This document shows, in pieces, positions 25,075-36,215 of a stretch of DNA of 64,000 nucleotides; the first letter of the stretch is position 1; the number at the start of each line of letters is the position of its first letter. The stretch is from Sialis fuliginosa (lineage: Eukaryota; Arthropoda; Insecta; Megaloptera; Sialidae). Location of the stretch: the NCBI GenBank assembly GCA_961205875.1, contig OY540816.1, forward strand, positions 22,392,701-22,456,700, in the 5' to 3' direction. The notes beneath the pieces were generated by a model. That model ran no database searches, was not told the origin of the DNA, and saw only the letters and a program-made list of their open reading frames with translations. The position numbers and the translations under genes were made by a program.

Positions 25075-25290
25075 GCATATATATTTGTGCGATTAAATTA
25101 TTATGTAAAATATTGAAAATTATATAAATAAATTTTGTGGCAATAAATATTTAATATTCTAAATTTTAGTATTTAAATATGTTAACTTGATATAATGAAA
25201 TGGACGTATATTTGTGTTTTTATTTAAAATGATGTAACTATATAAGCTCCGCCCTAGAAAAAGATAACCGATGATGTTTATCTCAATATT
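25075..25290 (+). repeat. Repeat related to the body of the satellite-derived element
   Basis: The stretch from ATATATTTGTGCGATTAAAT through TTTTGTGGCAATAAATATTT to AAAAGATAACCGATGATGTT matches the reverse complement of 38930-39070, where it is joined to a single satellite-like unit. It therefore appears to be another part of that same element. Confidence 0.7.
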
Positions 25291-25899
25291 TCGAATCTGT
25301 TGTAAGCGATTCTGACCTTTACGACTTCTGAAATAAAAGAATTCATTTCTAGTATTTTATTGTATGTAATAGGTTATTATATAGGTAATAATATGTATAT
25401 ACGACAGTAAATAGATTAAAAAATATTCAATACCTCTGAAAGAAGATTTATTTAAAACCACAATAAAAATATATATATGTATATTTCATTAATAAACCAA
25501 TGAAAAAATATTTATGTTTCGAACATAATACAAAAAGAACACAATAAAAATGGAGAAAGGTTATTATATAAAAGACAGTTTTGAAGTTTTATAGAGATTT
25601 AAGTCAAATTCTTTTATGTACCAATAAAACCCTGAATACAATATTATTATTTACTGCACTGACCTATATTTGAATATTATTATAAATCTCAATGTATTAT
25701 AAAACCATAAATATCATCATTTGTCAGGACCGGAGTAGGTAAACATTTAATTTTCAACATATATAGAATTTTGAAATACATTAATAAATAAATTATTAAT
25801 TATGATTTTTTTACAAAATTTGTATGCACTATTTATTTGAGATATCTTTAAAACTAATTCATTTTAATATCCCCCCCCCCCCTAAGTAATTTTTAAACT

Positions 25900-26280
25900 A
25901 ATTGAAAAAAGTATTTTTTTTATATTTTACCCCTCTATGTATTTTCAGATACGCGCTTGTACTGATTACTTAATTTTTACGACTGAATTTGATTTTTTTA
26001 TTTGAGGTTTTTAAACATCACTTGTCGTAAAAAGTATTTTTTTATATTTTACCCCTCTATGTATTTTCAGATACGCGCCTGAACTAATTACTTAATTTTT
26101 ACAACTGAATTAGCATTTTTTGTTGTACTTGTAAAAATATTTTTTTAATATTTTACCCCTCTATGTATTTTCAGATACGCACCTGAACTAATTATTTATT
26201 ATGTGTGTTTTTTAAATACCACTAGTAATTTTTTTTACCCTTCTTGTGTGATTTTTAGATACGCTCCTTACTAATAAACG
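25900..26280 (+). repeat. Tandem repeat, about 3.5 units of 100-125 bp
   Basis: ACCCCTCTATGTATTTTCAG followed by ATACGCRCCTG recurs at about 25930, 26052 and 26155, and a fourth diverged unit has ACCCTTCTTGTGTGATTTTT. A run of C is at about 25870-25881. Confidence 0.85.
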
Positions 26281-26539
26281 TTTTTTTAAATTAACACTTT
26301 TTTAATGCAAAGTAATTTACATAAATCAGAAGTCGTTCGGAAGACAGTTTTTCTCTAATGATCATGCTTTCTAACTGTTAATTTTGTCAAATTAGATTCA
26401 AGTGATATCTAGTGGTTTGATTTTTATGAATATTCAATTTATTTTGATGTAGGTAATGCATACCTAACAGTTTTTAACGCCCTATGTAGTAACTTCATCT
26501 CAATTCAAACCACAAATTAAATTTTGGAAGTCTGGATTC
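26281..26539. other. Intergenic stretch
   Basis: No gene is recognised. Confidence 0.4.
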
Positions 26540-26640
26540 ACTTTTTAGAGTTCCGTAGGTGCCTCAAAATGAAAAAAAAACGGAACCTGTAAAGGATCAC
26601 TTTGTTGTCTGTCTGTCTGTCCGTCAAGACCCTTTTTCTC
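26540..26640 (-). repeat. Family C-like fragment
   Basis: It carries GAGTTCCGTAGGTGCC, CGGAACCTGTAAAGGATC and TTGTCTGTCTGTCTGTCCG. Confidence 0.6.
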
Positions 26641-27282
26641 AGAAATTGATATTAAAAAACTAATAATGACGTCAATATACCCATAGAGTGTATGTAAAAA
26701 CGATTGCCAGTTTTTTAACGTGGAGTATCGCTTCTTACTGTCTTTATTTTGTGGGCTAGTCTAATGCGAGAATAGTGCCTGTGTGAAACATACCGTCTAA
26801 TCCCCGCCCACTGCTGCAATCTTAAATGAAACAGACTATAATTAACCAACTAAACGCCAAATTATTTTTTGCAACTAAAAACAAATGTTATAAAATCACC
26901 AATGTATTTTTCTTTGGGCGCTTCAAAAACGCTGACATCTCGAAATAAGCTCCATAGTAAAGTAAGTAATTTGTTATGATATTTATAATAAATCAACGTA
27001 TACGCGCTAAATACCTTAAGACTTAAGATAATCACATACCATTACCATTAACTGTCCATTACAATCAAAAATAACATTCTGGCTTAATAACATTTCTCTA
27101 CAAAAGAAAAAAAAAACATGACAGAAATACGAAAGGGTCATTTCAAGATAATAATTATTTCTAGTGCATTTGTTAGATTTGTACTGACATGGGTAATTAT
27201 TAATAATAACTTATTAGTTCTAAATAATTGGTTTTCACTTGAAATAGATTGTATTGTATACTATAACAAAAATATATACGAG
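26641..27282. other. Intergenic stretch
   Basis: No gene is recognised. An 86-codon open frame starting at 27118 runs into the MITE below and has no recognisable motif. Confidence 0.4.
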
Positions 27283-27832
27283 TACAGTGTGCTCCAGGAT
27301 AGATGTAATGAACATTTTTTTTTCGAATTTGGTGATCGAGTCCTGCTTACTGTAAAACTAACGTATACCAAAAATTAATTGATTTGGTCTTCTAGATTTT
27401 TTATAAGTAAAATTGTAAAAATAACCAAGAAAAAATTACCTCTATTTTTCAAAATATGAAAAAAATTTAAGTAGATATTTTATTGTGAAATGAAAAGTAG
27501 GGTTGGAAACAACAATAGAGACCAAGGTATAAGATAGGGAAATACGTCATCTGGGGTGCCCAAATGTGGAGAGGGGGAATGATATGCCCAATAATAACAA
27601 ACATAGCCTTGTAACTCGGCGTGAGAAGGGGAAAATACGTCATCTGAGGTGCCCAAGCTGATTGGTCAAATGCTACTGAGACAACGTGTGTATTTCCAAC
27701 CCTACTTTTTATTTCACTATAAAATATTTACTTAATTAAAATTTATTGAAAGTGTTGTTTTTTTAATGCTCTGAAATTTTTTCCGAAATTTTAAAAAAAT
27801 ATGTTATATCTATCCTGGGGCACACTGTATAT
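27283..27832. mobile_element. mariner/Tc1-like MITE with a nested repeat
   Basis: The outer ends are inverted: ACAGTGTGCTCCAGGATAGA at the left and TCTATCCTGGGGCACACTGT at the right, both next to TA as expected for Tc1/mariner insertion. A second inverted pair lies inside (AAAAGTAGGGTTGGAAA near 27493 and TTTCCAACCCTACTTTT near 27690). Between these is family H, with two copies of AATACGTCATCTGRGGTGCC. Family H also occurs at 39601-39790. Confidence 0.8.
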
Positions 27833-28089
27833 AGAAATTAATTCTTGTATCTTCTGATTTAACCGTTATTATTAATAATAATTAGATACTTGATGTTTAT
27901 GTACTACGAACACAATATTTATTGTTATAATAAAATTATTATAAATTATGTATAATTTTAAAATACAATGTACTTATATGTATGTACATATATATTCACT
28001 AATAAAATTTGAAGACATTTATGTACTGTCATTTAAAAGAGTTAATACATTGTACGATATATGCGGGTTCCATCAAAATTTTTTGTTGC

Positions 28090-28470
28090 CTTTATTTAGT
28101 CAATTTAATTACCAAAGTCCGTAAATATAGTTTGTTTTTTAAATTATAGCCTTTTATTTTGTTCATGTTTTTTCTCCAGTAATGGCAAAGGTAAAACCAG
28201 TAATAAGCGCGCAGTCATGGACACTTACTAATGTTTACAAAAAGATAAGTACTAAGACACAAAAGATATAAAAGAAAGAATCGTCAAATTTGAAACAATG
28301 TAAAGCAGTTGCTATGATAATACAATAATTAATTAATTAATTATATTAATAATTAGTTTAAATATCCACCATTTTGACACCTATTGGCCGATTGTCATCA
28401 AATCACGCTGTAAGACAGTCAAATGTATATAGATTAATATTCAGAAGTTGTAGTAATCAAATATCTACTG
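28090..28470 (+). repeat. Family B copy
   Basis: It runs from CAATTTAATTACCAAAGTCC through TCTCCAGTAATGGCAAAGGT and GACACCTATTGGCCGATTGT, and stops after TAGTAATCAAATATC. Confidence 0.85.
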
Positions 28471-28588
28471 ACGAAACCCTAAAAATAATTCAATAATTTA
28501 TATTATACCCCACCCCCCTTAAAAGAAAATCTGTGGACACCCTTGTGCTTTCGAATTCTTCATCAAAACTCGATTTGTTATAGTTTTA

Positions 28589-28915
28589 TGTCCGGTATTA
28601 TAAAGGAGCTAGCAAATTTTACAATTACTTTCAAATGGGGTATTAATTCTGTACTAGTATCTATGGATTAGCTATGGAATTTAGAGCAGTGACACTTCAA
28701 TTAATTGTAACACAGTTGGCATCTTTCACCGTACAAATTAATTTTCATAATATCACCACTGTTTTCATACCGTTGGTATTTACTTACTACAACGCGTGCG
28801 CGAAACTTGTCAAAGTCATCAACAAACTCCAAAACAACTGTCATATAAGTTTGATATCTCATTTGAAAGTGCTTGCTAGCTAGCAAATTTGCTAGCTTCT
28901 TTATAATACCGGACA
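28589..28915 (+). mobile_element. Harbinger-like MITE, copy 2 (intact ends)
   Basis: It begins TGTCCGGTATTATAAAGGAG and ends CTTCTTTATAATACCGGACA, terminal inverted repeats of about 30 bp with a single mismatch near the ends. It is flanked on both sides by TTA (28586-28588 and 28916-28918), the 3-bp duplication typical of PIF/Harbinger. The length is 327 bp. Copy 1 at 17873-18190 is in the opposite orientation. Confidence 0.85.
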
Positions 28916-28918
28916 TTA

Positions 28919-29404
28919 ACCGAGTAATCTCACAGATATTACACTAGATGCATATAATTTCTCTATAGAAGTATATATTGACATAGCTAGTGACTTTATA
29001 TAACATAATTTATTAATAAATGCATAACACTGAGAGCATGTTCAGAATTGTTACACCTGTCTAAGAGGTGAAACGAGTTTTCAAAACAAAAACCTGATTG
29101 ATAATTAATAAATAACGATTTGTGTCATTTCTATTTTCAGTCAATTTCATATGCGATTTTTTGACGTTTAGAAAATTTCATGCTAACATATTATTTTATA
29201 GAAATTCTTTCACAGAAGCACTATACTTTCGATATTTGAATATTTTAAAAGCCAATATTGATAATTACAATAATTTTGTCTGTGTCCACTTTAAATTTTT
29301 AGACAAACCAAAAAATTATAAATTAATTAAGTCATTTTTGGCCAATTTTAAATTGAGTAAATTATTATTTCACATTACAAAAAAAACACTTGATTGTATA
29401 TTTT
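28919..29404. other. Intergenic stretch
   Basis: No gene is recognised. A 95-codon open frame at 29122-29409 is AT-driven (rich in F, L, N, K, I) with no motif. Confidence 0.4.
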
Positions 29405-29409
29405 TGTAA

Positions 29410-29790
29410 CATATAAGATACTGGCACCAGTCTTGGACGCTTTAAGTACTACGACACAAAAGTTTGACACCTACATATTAGCCGATTGTCATCAAATTAA
29501 GCTGTTTTACAATTAAGTGTCTATAGATTATTATAATGGCTTTATGTAATCAAATATCAACAAATATTTATAATTTAGTACATTTAATTAAACAAGTGTC
29601 CAACACTGGGATAGTGCCCAAGACTGGATTGTCATCAAATTAAGCTGTTTTACAATTAAGTGTCATAGATAATGATTCACTAATGGCAGAGTATGTAATC
29701 AAATATCAACAAATATTTATAATTTAGAACATTTAATTAAACAAGTGTCCAACAATAGGGTAATATCCAAGACTGGTGCCAATATTAACA
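29410..29790 (+). repeat. Rearranged family B pieces
   Basis: CTGGCACCAGTCTTGGACGC at 29421 is followed by two tandem partial copies of the segment ATTGTCATCAAATTAAGCTG ... ACAAGTGTCCAACA (about 29480-29630 and 29627-29780), the last ending CCAAGACTGGTGCCA. Confidence 0.75.
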
Positions 29791-29854
29791 TCGATTTAAT
29801 AAATTGGCCCACGTACTCTTCAAGCAGCAATGTTTTTTTGTTTTTTTTTTACCG

Positions 29855-29990
29855 AATAGACTGTAACTAACAAAATCATTAACGAAATGATTTGAAATTT
29901 CAATACATAAAATTTAATTATATAAAGGAAATTTCAAGACTAATTTGAATTTATAGCTTCAAAGTTCTATGTCTTCAAACAGGAGACATT
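29855..29990 (+). repeat. Family F MITE, 3' part
   Basis: AATAGACTGTAACTAACAAA, GAAATGATTTGAAATTTCAA and TTCAAACAGGAGACATTTTT match the end of the copies at 45613-45945 and 63214-63545. Confidence 0.7.
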
Positions 29991-30360
29991 TTTATTATAA
30001 TCTATCGACTCAATACGAGTAATAATAATTTATATATTAACCATACAACTTTATTTATAATAAAAATGATTTTATTTATGTAAGTATATTATAGTATATG
30101 TAGGTAATATAAATATACCTATCTATACATTTTCACACTGTCTGCTGCTTCGCGCTGTTGATTTATGTATAGAAAACATACGCAAGCTTGGTTGTAAATA
30201 AAGTAATACAACCCGGTATTTACTTACAAACACATAAAGTAAATGTACCTTTTTTATTCGTTTGTATTATGAGAATTATTGGACTTTAAGAAAAATATCT
30301 ATCTATGTAGATACTTTGTTGGAATTCCTTTCTATTCATGCTATTGTTTATAATCTGTTA
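29991..30360. other. Intergenic stretch
   Basis: No gene is recognised. Confidence 0.4.
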
Positions 30361-30616
30361 CAGTGGCGTAGATAGGGGGGGGGTCAAGATGATCAAACAC
30401 CCCCCATGAGCCTACATCATGAGAAATCTCAAAAACATTTTCTAACTCTTCTAGTAAAATAAATAGTAAAAGTGGCAAATGAAGAGTAAAAAAAAAAGGT
30501 CATCCAATTCAAAATTATAATAATAATTTTTTTTTTTTGCATATTTTGAAGGCCCCCCAACTTTATTTTTTTTATTTATCCCCCCCCCCCATCGCAAAAT
30601 GCTATCTACGCCACTG
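30361..30616. mobile_element. hAT-like MITE with G/C tracts next to the ends
   Basis: It begins CAGTGGCGTAGATAGGGGGG and ends GCTATCTACGCCACTG, 15-bp terminal inverted repeats of the CAGTGGCGTA hAT type. A G-run follows the left end and a C-run of about 10 lies near the right end. The length is 256 bp. The flanking 8-mers ATCTGTTA and ATCCATAC agree at only 4 of 8 positions, so a target duplication is not supported. Confidence 0.8.
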
Positions 30617-30780
30617 ATCCATACTAATATTACAAATGCGAAAGTAACTCTGTCTGTCTGTTTGTGTTTGTTACCATTTCACGGCTAAACCGATCTAGAT
30701 GAAATTTAGCAGGGAGATAGCTTGCATCCTGTGGAAGGACATATGCTACTTTGTATCCCGAAAAATTGATTTGTTAAAAA
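30617..30780 (+). repeat. Dispersed insect repeat, family G
   Basis: ATCCATACTAATATTACAAA, then TGCGAAAGTAACTCTGTCTG, CTAAACCGATCTAGATGAAA and GGAAGGACATATGCTA. I recall this order from a repeat common in Lepidoptera and other insects; not checked. It lies immediately after the hAT MITE. Confidence 0.65.
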
Positions 30781-30906
30781 ATACAAATTTCATATAACAG
30801 CTATAGTTAAAAATAGTTTTGTATGTAGTTTTAATATTAATTTTAATTTATTCTGCCTAAGGAATTCCTATTTTTTTGCAGAATCGTATTTAATATTAAT
30901 TTACAC
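30781..30906. other. Short AT-rich spacer
   Basis: Nothing was seen. Confidence 0.4.
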
Positions 30907-31820
30907 GCTCAATTATAAAACGATAATACCTCTACATCTTATTTTCTTGTCTTTTAGTCGATATTTGTATGACGAGTTGAAGTTCACTGCAGGAAATTTC
31001 ACTAAAAAAATTTGAATTTTTGATTTCGTTAAAAGTATGTTTATTGTATAGAAAATAACGTGAAAAGTTGTTTGTTTCAAACCGCAGGTCTGTATCTCAA
31101 ACCGTTCTCGAGATATAGCCTCTCAAAGTTTTAGTTTTTTAAAATTTTTGAAGAAAAAAGGCCATAACTTTTGAACGCGTGGTCGAAATTGATTTTAGTT
31201 GACGGATTTGGAATCAGCGTGTCAAAATCTATATAATGACATGTATAATACCTTAAAATTCGAGAAAAAAAATTTCGCGAAAAATTGAAAAAATTCAAAG
31301 GGGTATACCTTAAAAAAATGGCGATTTTTGACGAAAATTTTTTTTTCTGATTTTAAAGTATTATACATGTCATTATATAGATTTTGACACGCTGATTTCA
31401 AATCCGTCAACTAAAATCAATTCCGACCACGCGATCAAAAGTTATGGCTTTTTTTCTCCAAAAATTTGAAAAAACTAAAACTTTGAGAGGCTATATCTCG
31501 AGAACGGTTTAAGATACAGACCTGCGGTTTGAAACAAACATTTTTTCACGTCATTTCCTATACAATAAACATACTTTTAACGAAATCAAAAATTCAAAAT
31601 TTTTTAGTGAAATTTCCTGCAGTGATCTTCAATTCGACATACAAATATTGACTAAAATACAAGAAAATAAGACGTAGAATCATTTAGTTACTATATAAAC
31701 ATATAGGAATTTATTTAAACAAGTAAAAGCTTGAATTTAAGGTGTTGTTCTTGTTTTTGTTAATAGGAGGGGGAGAATTGACAAAATATGCTTCCCTTAT
31801 TAAAAATTTCACACCTCGCC
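30907..31820 (-). mobile_element. Foldback element FB1, copy 2
   Basis: It is the reverse-orientation partner of 14477-15394. The palindromic core is 30932-31677, the same 746 bp as in copy 1. The outer segments also match, for example TATAGTAACTAAATGATTC of copy 1 with its complement here. A 62-codon frame beginning MTDLKSACQNLYNDMYN lies in the arm and is part of the element. Confidence 0.9.
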
Positions 31821-32393
31821 ACTCATTTAAAAGAACGAAGATAACCTTCATTAATCACATGACGTTTGTTCGGACCCTCCCCTCTCCTCGTCACATATCA
31901 TCACCCCTCTTTTTACTTACGTATTTTATTGACGCCCGAAAATAATAAAATTTGTAGAAATTCTAACGACTCATGTAGATTTAAGTAGAATTCGACAATA
32001 GACATTAGATTAGGACACGGATTGCACCTAGTAACAAGGAGATAACTATTATAAATGAATGTGTCAGGTATGGTAATGCCCGCCATAAATAAGACACTGG
32101 TTATTATATAACATTACGCTATGCATGGATCAACATTTGGTCTGATTGTAATCACTCAAGATCTCGGTTAATTAATGAAACACATGTATTGAATACGAAT
32201 GCGTCTGTCTTATATAACCAAATTACTTGAACGTGTTTTGTAAAATAATAACAAAATAATACATAATGTCGTAGATAAGAAATACATGGACTGAAAAATC
32301 TTTGGCCTGACATACCAACCTTAACTGGAATACTGTCAAAATTTCATGTACTCTTGTTAAAGTTACAGCCTTCGAAGTGTTATTTTTTTAATC
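31821..32393. other. Intergenic stretch
   Basis: No gene is recognised. The part from about 32290 may be the untranslated leader of the mariner fragment that follows. Confidence 0.4.
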
Positions 32394-32680
32394 ATGGAAA
32401 AAAGTGAATTTCGTGTTGTTTTTTTTTATGGAAAAAAAATAATAAGTGTTACGGCACATCTGCCCCAACTAATTCAACCGTAAATATTGATTTTCTGAGT
32501 TTCGCCAAGACTATATAAGCACAAATGATATATCACGTTCAGGAAGGTCAAATGAGGCAGTTACTTCAGAAAACATTCCAAAAAATTCGTGAAATTATGT
32601 TGAATGACCGCAAAGTGAAAATGAGTGAGCTAGCTAACACCATAGGCATTTCAAAGGAACGTATTGGTTATATCCTATCA
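32394..32680 (+). pseudogene. Broken mariner transposase, N-terminal fragment
   Basis: Translation gives MEKSEFRV at the start, then after frame breaks SGRSNEAVT, and then MLNDRKVKMSELANTIGIS followed by KERIGYIL. These match the order in mariner-family transposases: the first helix-turn-helix, the SGRP-like linker, and the second helix-turn-helix before the catalytic domain. Internal stops and frameshifts are present, and the sequence ends before the DDE/D catalytic domain. It is a dead relic. Mariner transposases are about 345 residues; fewer than 100 are represented here. No terminal repeats were located. Confidence 0.8.
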
Positions 32681-32799
32681 TACCAATCTTTTTAGTAAAG
32701 ACAGATATGAACTATCAAAACTAGTTATAATTATATTTTATAAAAAAATAGGTTCGCTTAACACGATCGAGTTTTATTAAAATCGCCCGTGTGAACCGT

Positions 32800-32960
32800 A
32801 CCTGAAATAAGCGCGGGGCAAACTGGTAAGTGTACATATATACACGTAGGTTATTAAATAAATAATTAGAAACGGCAGTGCGGCCGCAGGGTGGATCGCC
32901 CGAGGGGGCGGTTGGTTTAGTTCCAATGCGCGTTCGCTAGATGGCGCTATTAATTACAGA
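32800..32960. other. GC-rich islet with a possible splice donor
   Basis: AAGCGCGGGGCAAACTGGTAAGTG ends in a good donor consensus at about 32825, and GTGCGGCCGCAGG and CGAGGGGGCGG follow within 70 bp. No protein frame is evident. It may be an unrecognised non-coding first exon or promoter, or a transposon piece. Confidence 0.35.
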
Positions 32961-33084
32961 ATGACTCAGCCGATAATACACATCATACATATTAAATAAA
33001 TAAATATAATTTATATTGCATGCATTCGTTTTTTAATATATTTTATTAATTAGCCAGAAAGATTTGTACAATGTACTGCTTAGG

Positions 33085-33345
33085 AATAAAAACTTTTTAA
33101 GAAAAAAATAAAATCGACTTAAAAAACGTAATAATACTGAAAAGTATATAATAACTGAAATCGGTTTTATTTTTTTCCTAAAAAGTTTTTTATGTTTCTC
33201 TTTTAAGAAACGTATCTTTGAAGTCCATGATCAAATTATAATAAAATTTATATGGGACCACCTCGAGAATATATTCTTTCAAAAAAAATGTCCAAACCGG
33301 AGTTATGCCCGAACATATATATAATATATAACCCCCTCCTTTTTT
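33085..33345 (+). repeat. Family A copy
   Basis: AAAAACTTTTTAAG, TCGGTTTTATTTTTTTCC, CGTATCTTTGAAGTCCATGA and CCACCTCGAGAATATATTC occur in order. Confidence 0.75.
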
Positions 33346-34999
33346 GTTAGTACATATTACGTATATGAAAGTCCCGTGGCAACAGCTATTTTTTAGAAAG
33401 GGAAGTAAAATTTAAAAATACATTTTATTTTACATATCCTGTAAAAAAAAAACCTAGCAGAAAATAGCTGTAACTAACTTTACATCTATTTAAAATGTAT
33501 AATTTGTAATAAATTTATAAAAATTATATAAATAAAATAAAAAAACTAAATATTAATTCATGCATGGCATGATTTTCAATATGAACACTTATATTTATAA
33601 GTATGTAGGGGAGACATGCAATAAAACGTACAATAATATCCATCAAATTCCATCGAAACTATCCGAACGAATCAATTCAAATTTTGTTGTTAGTATCACA
33701 AAGCTCCATAGACTACACCATAAATATCGCAGTTGTCTAGTGTCACATGTTATATTTGTATTGACAATATAAGTTTTTATCGTAAAAAAACTAAAACAAA
33801 GTTTTTTGAAAAATATTCCAAAATATTTCAAATTTTGAAATAATATTGTTAACCTTAGTATCTGTCGTTGGTAGTCTCACCAATTTTTTCAAATTTTTTG
33901 AACCAGTAGTTACCGAGTTAGAGGGGGGAAAAGCAAAATTAACTACTGCTTGGAACCCCCTGCAGACATCAATTTTGGGTAAGAAAAAAATAGGGGTAAA
34001 TTCTACTGATTGAGATCTACATTTTGACACCCCACACGCCTTGATATACAATGATTTTGTTTTTGTTTTGGATTTGCTTTAAGGCCCCCTGCTGGTGCCA
34101 TTTTTGATTTCGAAGAAAATAAGAAAGAAGGTCAAATTCCACTAGTTTGGTTATACATTTTTACGTGCCACATCCTTGGTATAAACTTTTTTTGCCTAGT
34201 TTTAGCTCCTTTTAGCACTTATCATTTTACATGTTCAGTAAAAATTTACAATTTCTAGCTTATATAGTTTACGATATTTTGCATCAACTGAAAAACACAG
34301 ACAGACGACAAAATGAGATTAATAGGGTGTCTTCGGAACCCTAAAAAGTGTATTTAAATTCGAGCCATTTTTTATAATGTTTATAATTTCAATAAAAAAA
34401 CTTCTTTAATCTCAAATGTCCATTTTATTACGCATCTCCCCTACATATGTATGTATGTATACATTCTTTGTGACAAGTAATGGTTGCGGATAGTTTATTG
34501 TTAAGCAAATAAGAACGGTGATTTCAATGCTTCAACAGGTAACAAGCCCGTATTCAAATCAATAATTTCAGTGTTACCAACTGTCCGCCCGTTACAAGAT
34601 AAATATATTTAAAATATTACGTTCATGCATATGTATTAGGTACCTATACGTATATTACGCCGAAAGAACAAAGTCAAATTTTGCATTATAAATGCATTAA
34701 ATTTTATTTTATTTATTTTTTATATAAAATTATTTCCTTCCAAGACTTTTTTTTTGTTATTCTGATTTAAAATGACGTAACAAATACAGGATGCAAACAA
34801 ATACTTTTTTGCCACAAAAATCTGTATAAAATGATAACCTTAAAAAAATTCATTACTTATCTACTAAAAAAAAATAATAGATGTAAGTATAGTAATATTT
34901 TTTAACAATGTTTTTACATATATCTAAATTCAGTCAGAGAAATTACGAGACCCGCAGTAGTCGATATCTTTACACCCCCCTCCCTCTCCCCCGCAAGGA
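33346..34999. other. Intergenic stretch
   Basis: No gene is recognised. 33860-34130 is less AT-rich and has frames of 86 codons without recognisable motifs. CTTCGGAACCCTAAAAA at about 34332 is a family C end. Short ATGT microsatellite sequence is at about 34447. Confidence 0.4.
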
Positions 35000-35560
35000 C
35001 TCAAATTATTTTAAAAACACCTTCTTTTACAAATACTGCATCCCTTTTTATTATCTTCTGTAAAATTTTCGCAATGTGGTTCGTAAAAATCAATAAACAA
35101 AATGTATTTTTTTTTTAATTCAGAGGTATCATATCTGTACTATTAAATACCTCTTTCCTTTGGTAGATACTAGAGGTGTACCGGAATTCCGGCCGGAACT
35201 CACGATGTAGATTTAGAGTGAATATTTTAACGTCACTACTATTATTTTTATATTATATTATTATTGACACTAGAAATGTAATTACATTCGATCGAAAAGA
35301 ACGTATGCTATACGAATAATTTAACGAAATTATAGCTATACAAATAGTTGTACGAAACTGTAAAAATTGCAGAATATGTAGAAAACACAATTTTATATTT
35401 TCTTAAAGAAATACCATATAGAATATTAATTTAAGGTAATAATCTATGTATCAATATTTTAAAGGTATTTTATTTTTAGAGGTACACCTCTAGTAGATAT
35501 ACTACAATTTATAAACTAAAATCACTGATATTGGTTGTAATTATTGTATTTCAAGTGTAT
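35000..35560. repeat. Dispersed repeat R1, copy 2 (interrupted)
   Basis: 35000-35170 and 35501-35560 together match 52-290 in the same orientation. The two parts are separated by the hAT-like element below. Confidence 0.85.
35171..35492. mobile_element. hAT-like MITE inserted in R1 copy 2
   Basis: It begins TAGAGGTGTACC and ends GGTACACCTCTA, a perfect 12-bp terminal inverted repeat. It is flanked by GTAGATAC (35163-35170) and GTAGATAT (35493-35500), an 8-bp target duplication with one mismatch. The empty-site paralogue at 52-290 lacks the 322 bp, which confirms it as an insertion. Confidence 0.92.
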
Positions 35561-36004
35561 AATATCAAATTAGTGCAATTACATACAATCTAATTAAAGT
35601 AAAAAATAAACACTGGACGGTAGTGTTTTTCCATAAATAAATGATAAATTTTCAATTACGCTTAAGTGGCTTAAGTAATATTATGGCAATAAAGTGTTGA
35701 GAGGGGCGGAATAGCTGATTAGAAAATATACATATGAAAGTACTTATCTAAATTCATTCATGCGTAATTAAAACATATCTCGTGTCGACAAATAAACATT
35801 TTAATTAGTCAATCGAAACTAGACGCCATTCAACAACTCATTTTCTAAATAATTCTAATCTTATTATAAAAATATGTACCTACATTGTACATGCAGTGGC
35901 ATACCAACAATTAAATATAGGGGGCGAGGGAAAAATCAATTTTAACAACTCTAGATGGATGTCGAAATATTACTTATAACGACACATTTTATTATATATC
36001 AAAA
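35561..36004. other. Intergenic stretch
   Basis: No gene is recognised. GCAGTGGCATACCAAC with GGGGGCGAGGG at about 35894-35935 may be a degraded CAGTGGCGTA-type hAT end. Confidence 0.4.
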
Positions 36005-36215
36005 TATCACACACCAGTCTTGGCCGCTTTAAAAGCAAACTATACTGCCTGAACAATCCCTATTTTTTTTGCAGAATCGTTTTTTCCGCGAAAAAAAAAA
36101 ACATTCATTCGAATAAAATATTTTAGGACCTTAATAATAATAATTATTATTATTAGTACGTTTAGTTAAATAAGTATCCAACACTGGGGTATTGTCCAAG
36201 ACTGGTGACAGTATT
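36005..36215 (+). repeat. Family B fragments
   Basis: ACACCAGTCTTGGCCGC at about 36011, then AAGTATCCAACACTGGGGTA and TTGTCCAAGACTGGTGACAG at about 36171-36211. Confidence 0.65.

Noticed and set aside
27118-27378. 86-codon frame next to the mariner-like MITE
   Set aside because: It is AT-driven in composition, overlaps the MITE end, and has no recognisable motif.
33791-34051. 86-codon minus-strand frame with mixed composition
   Set aside because: No domain, no splice context and no partner exon were seen; kept only as part of the intergenic description.
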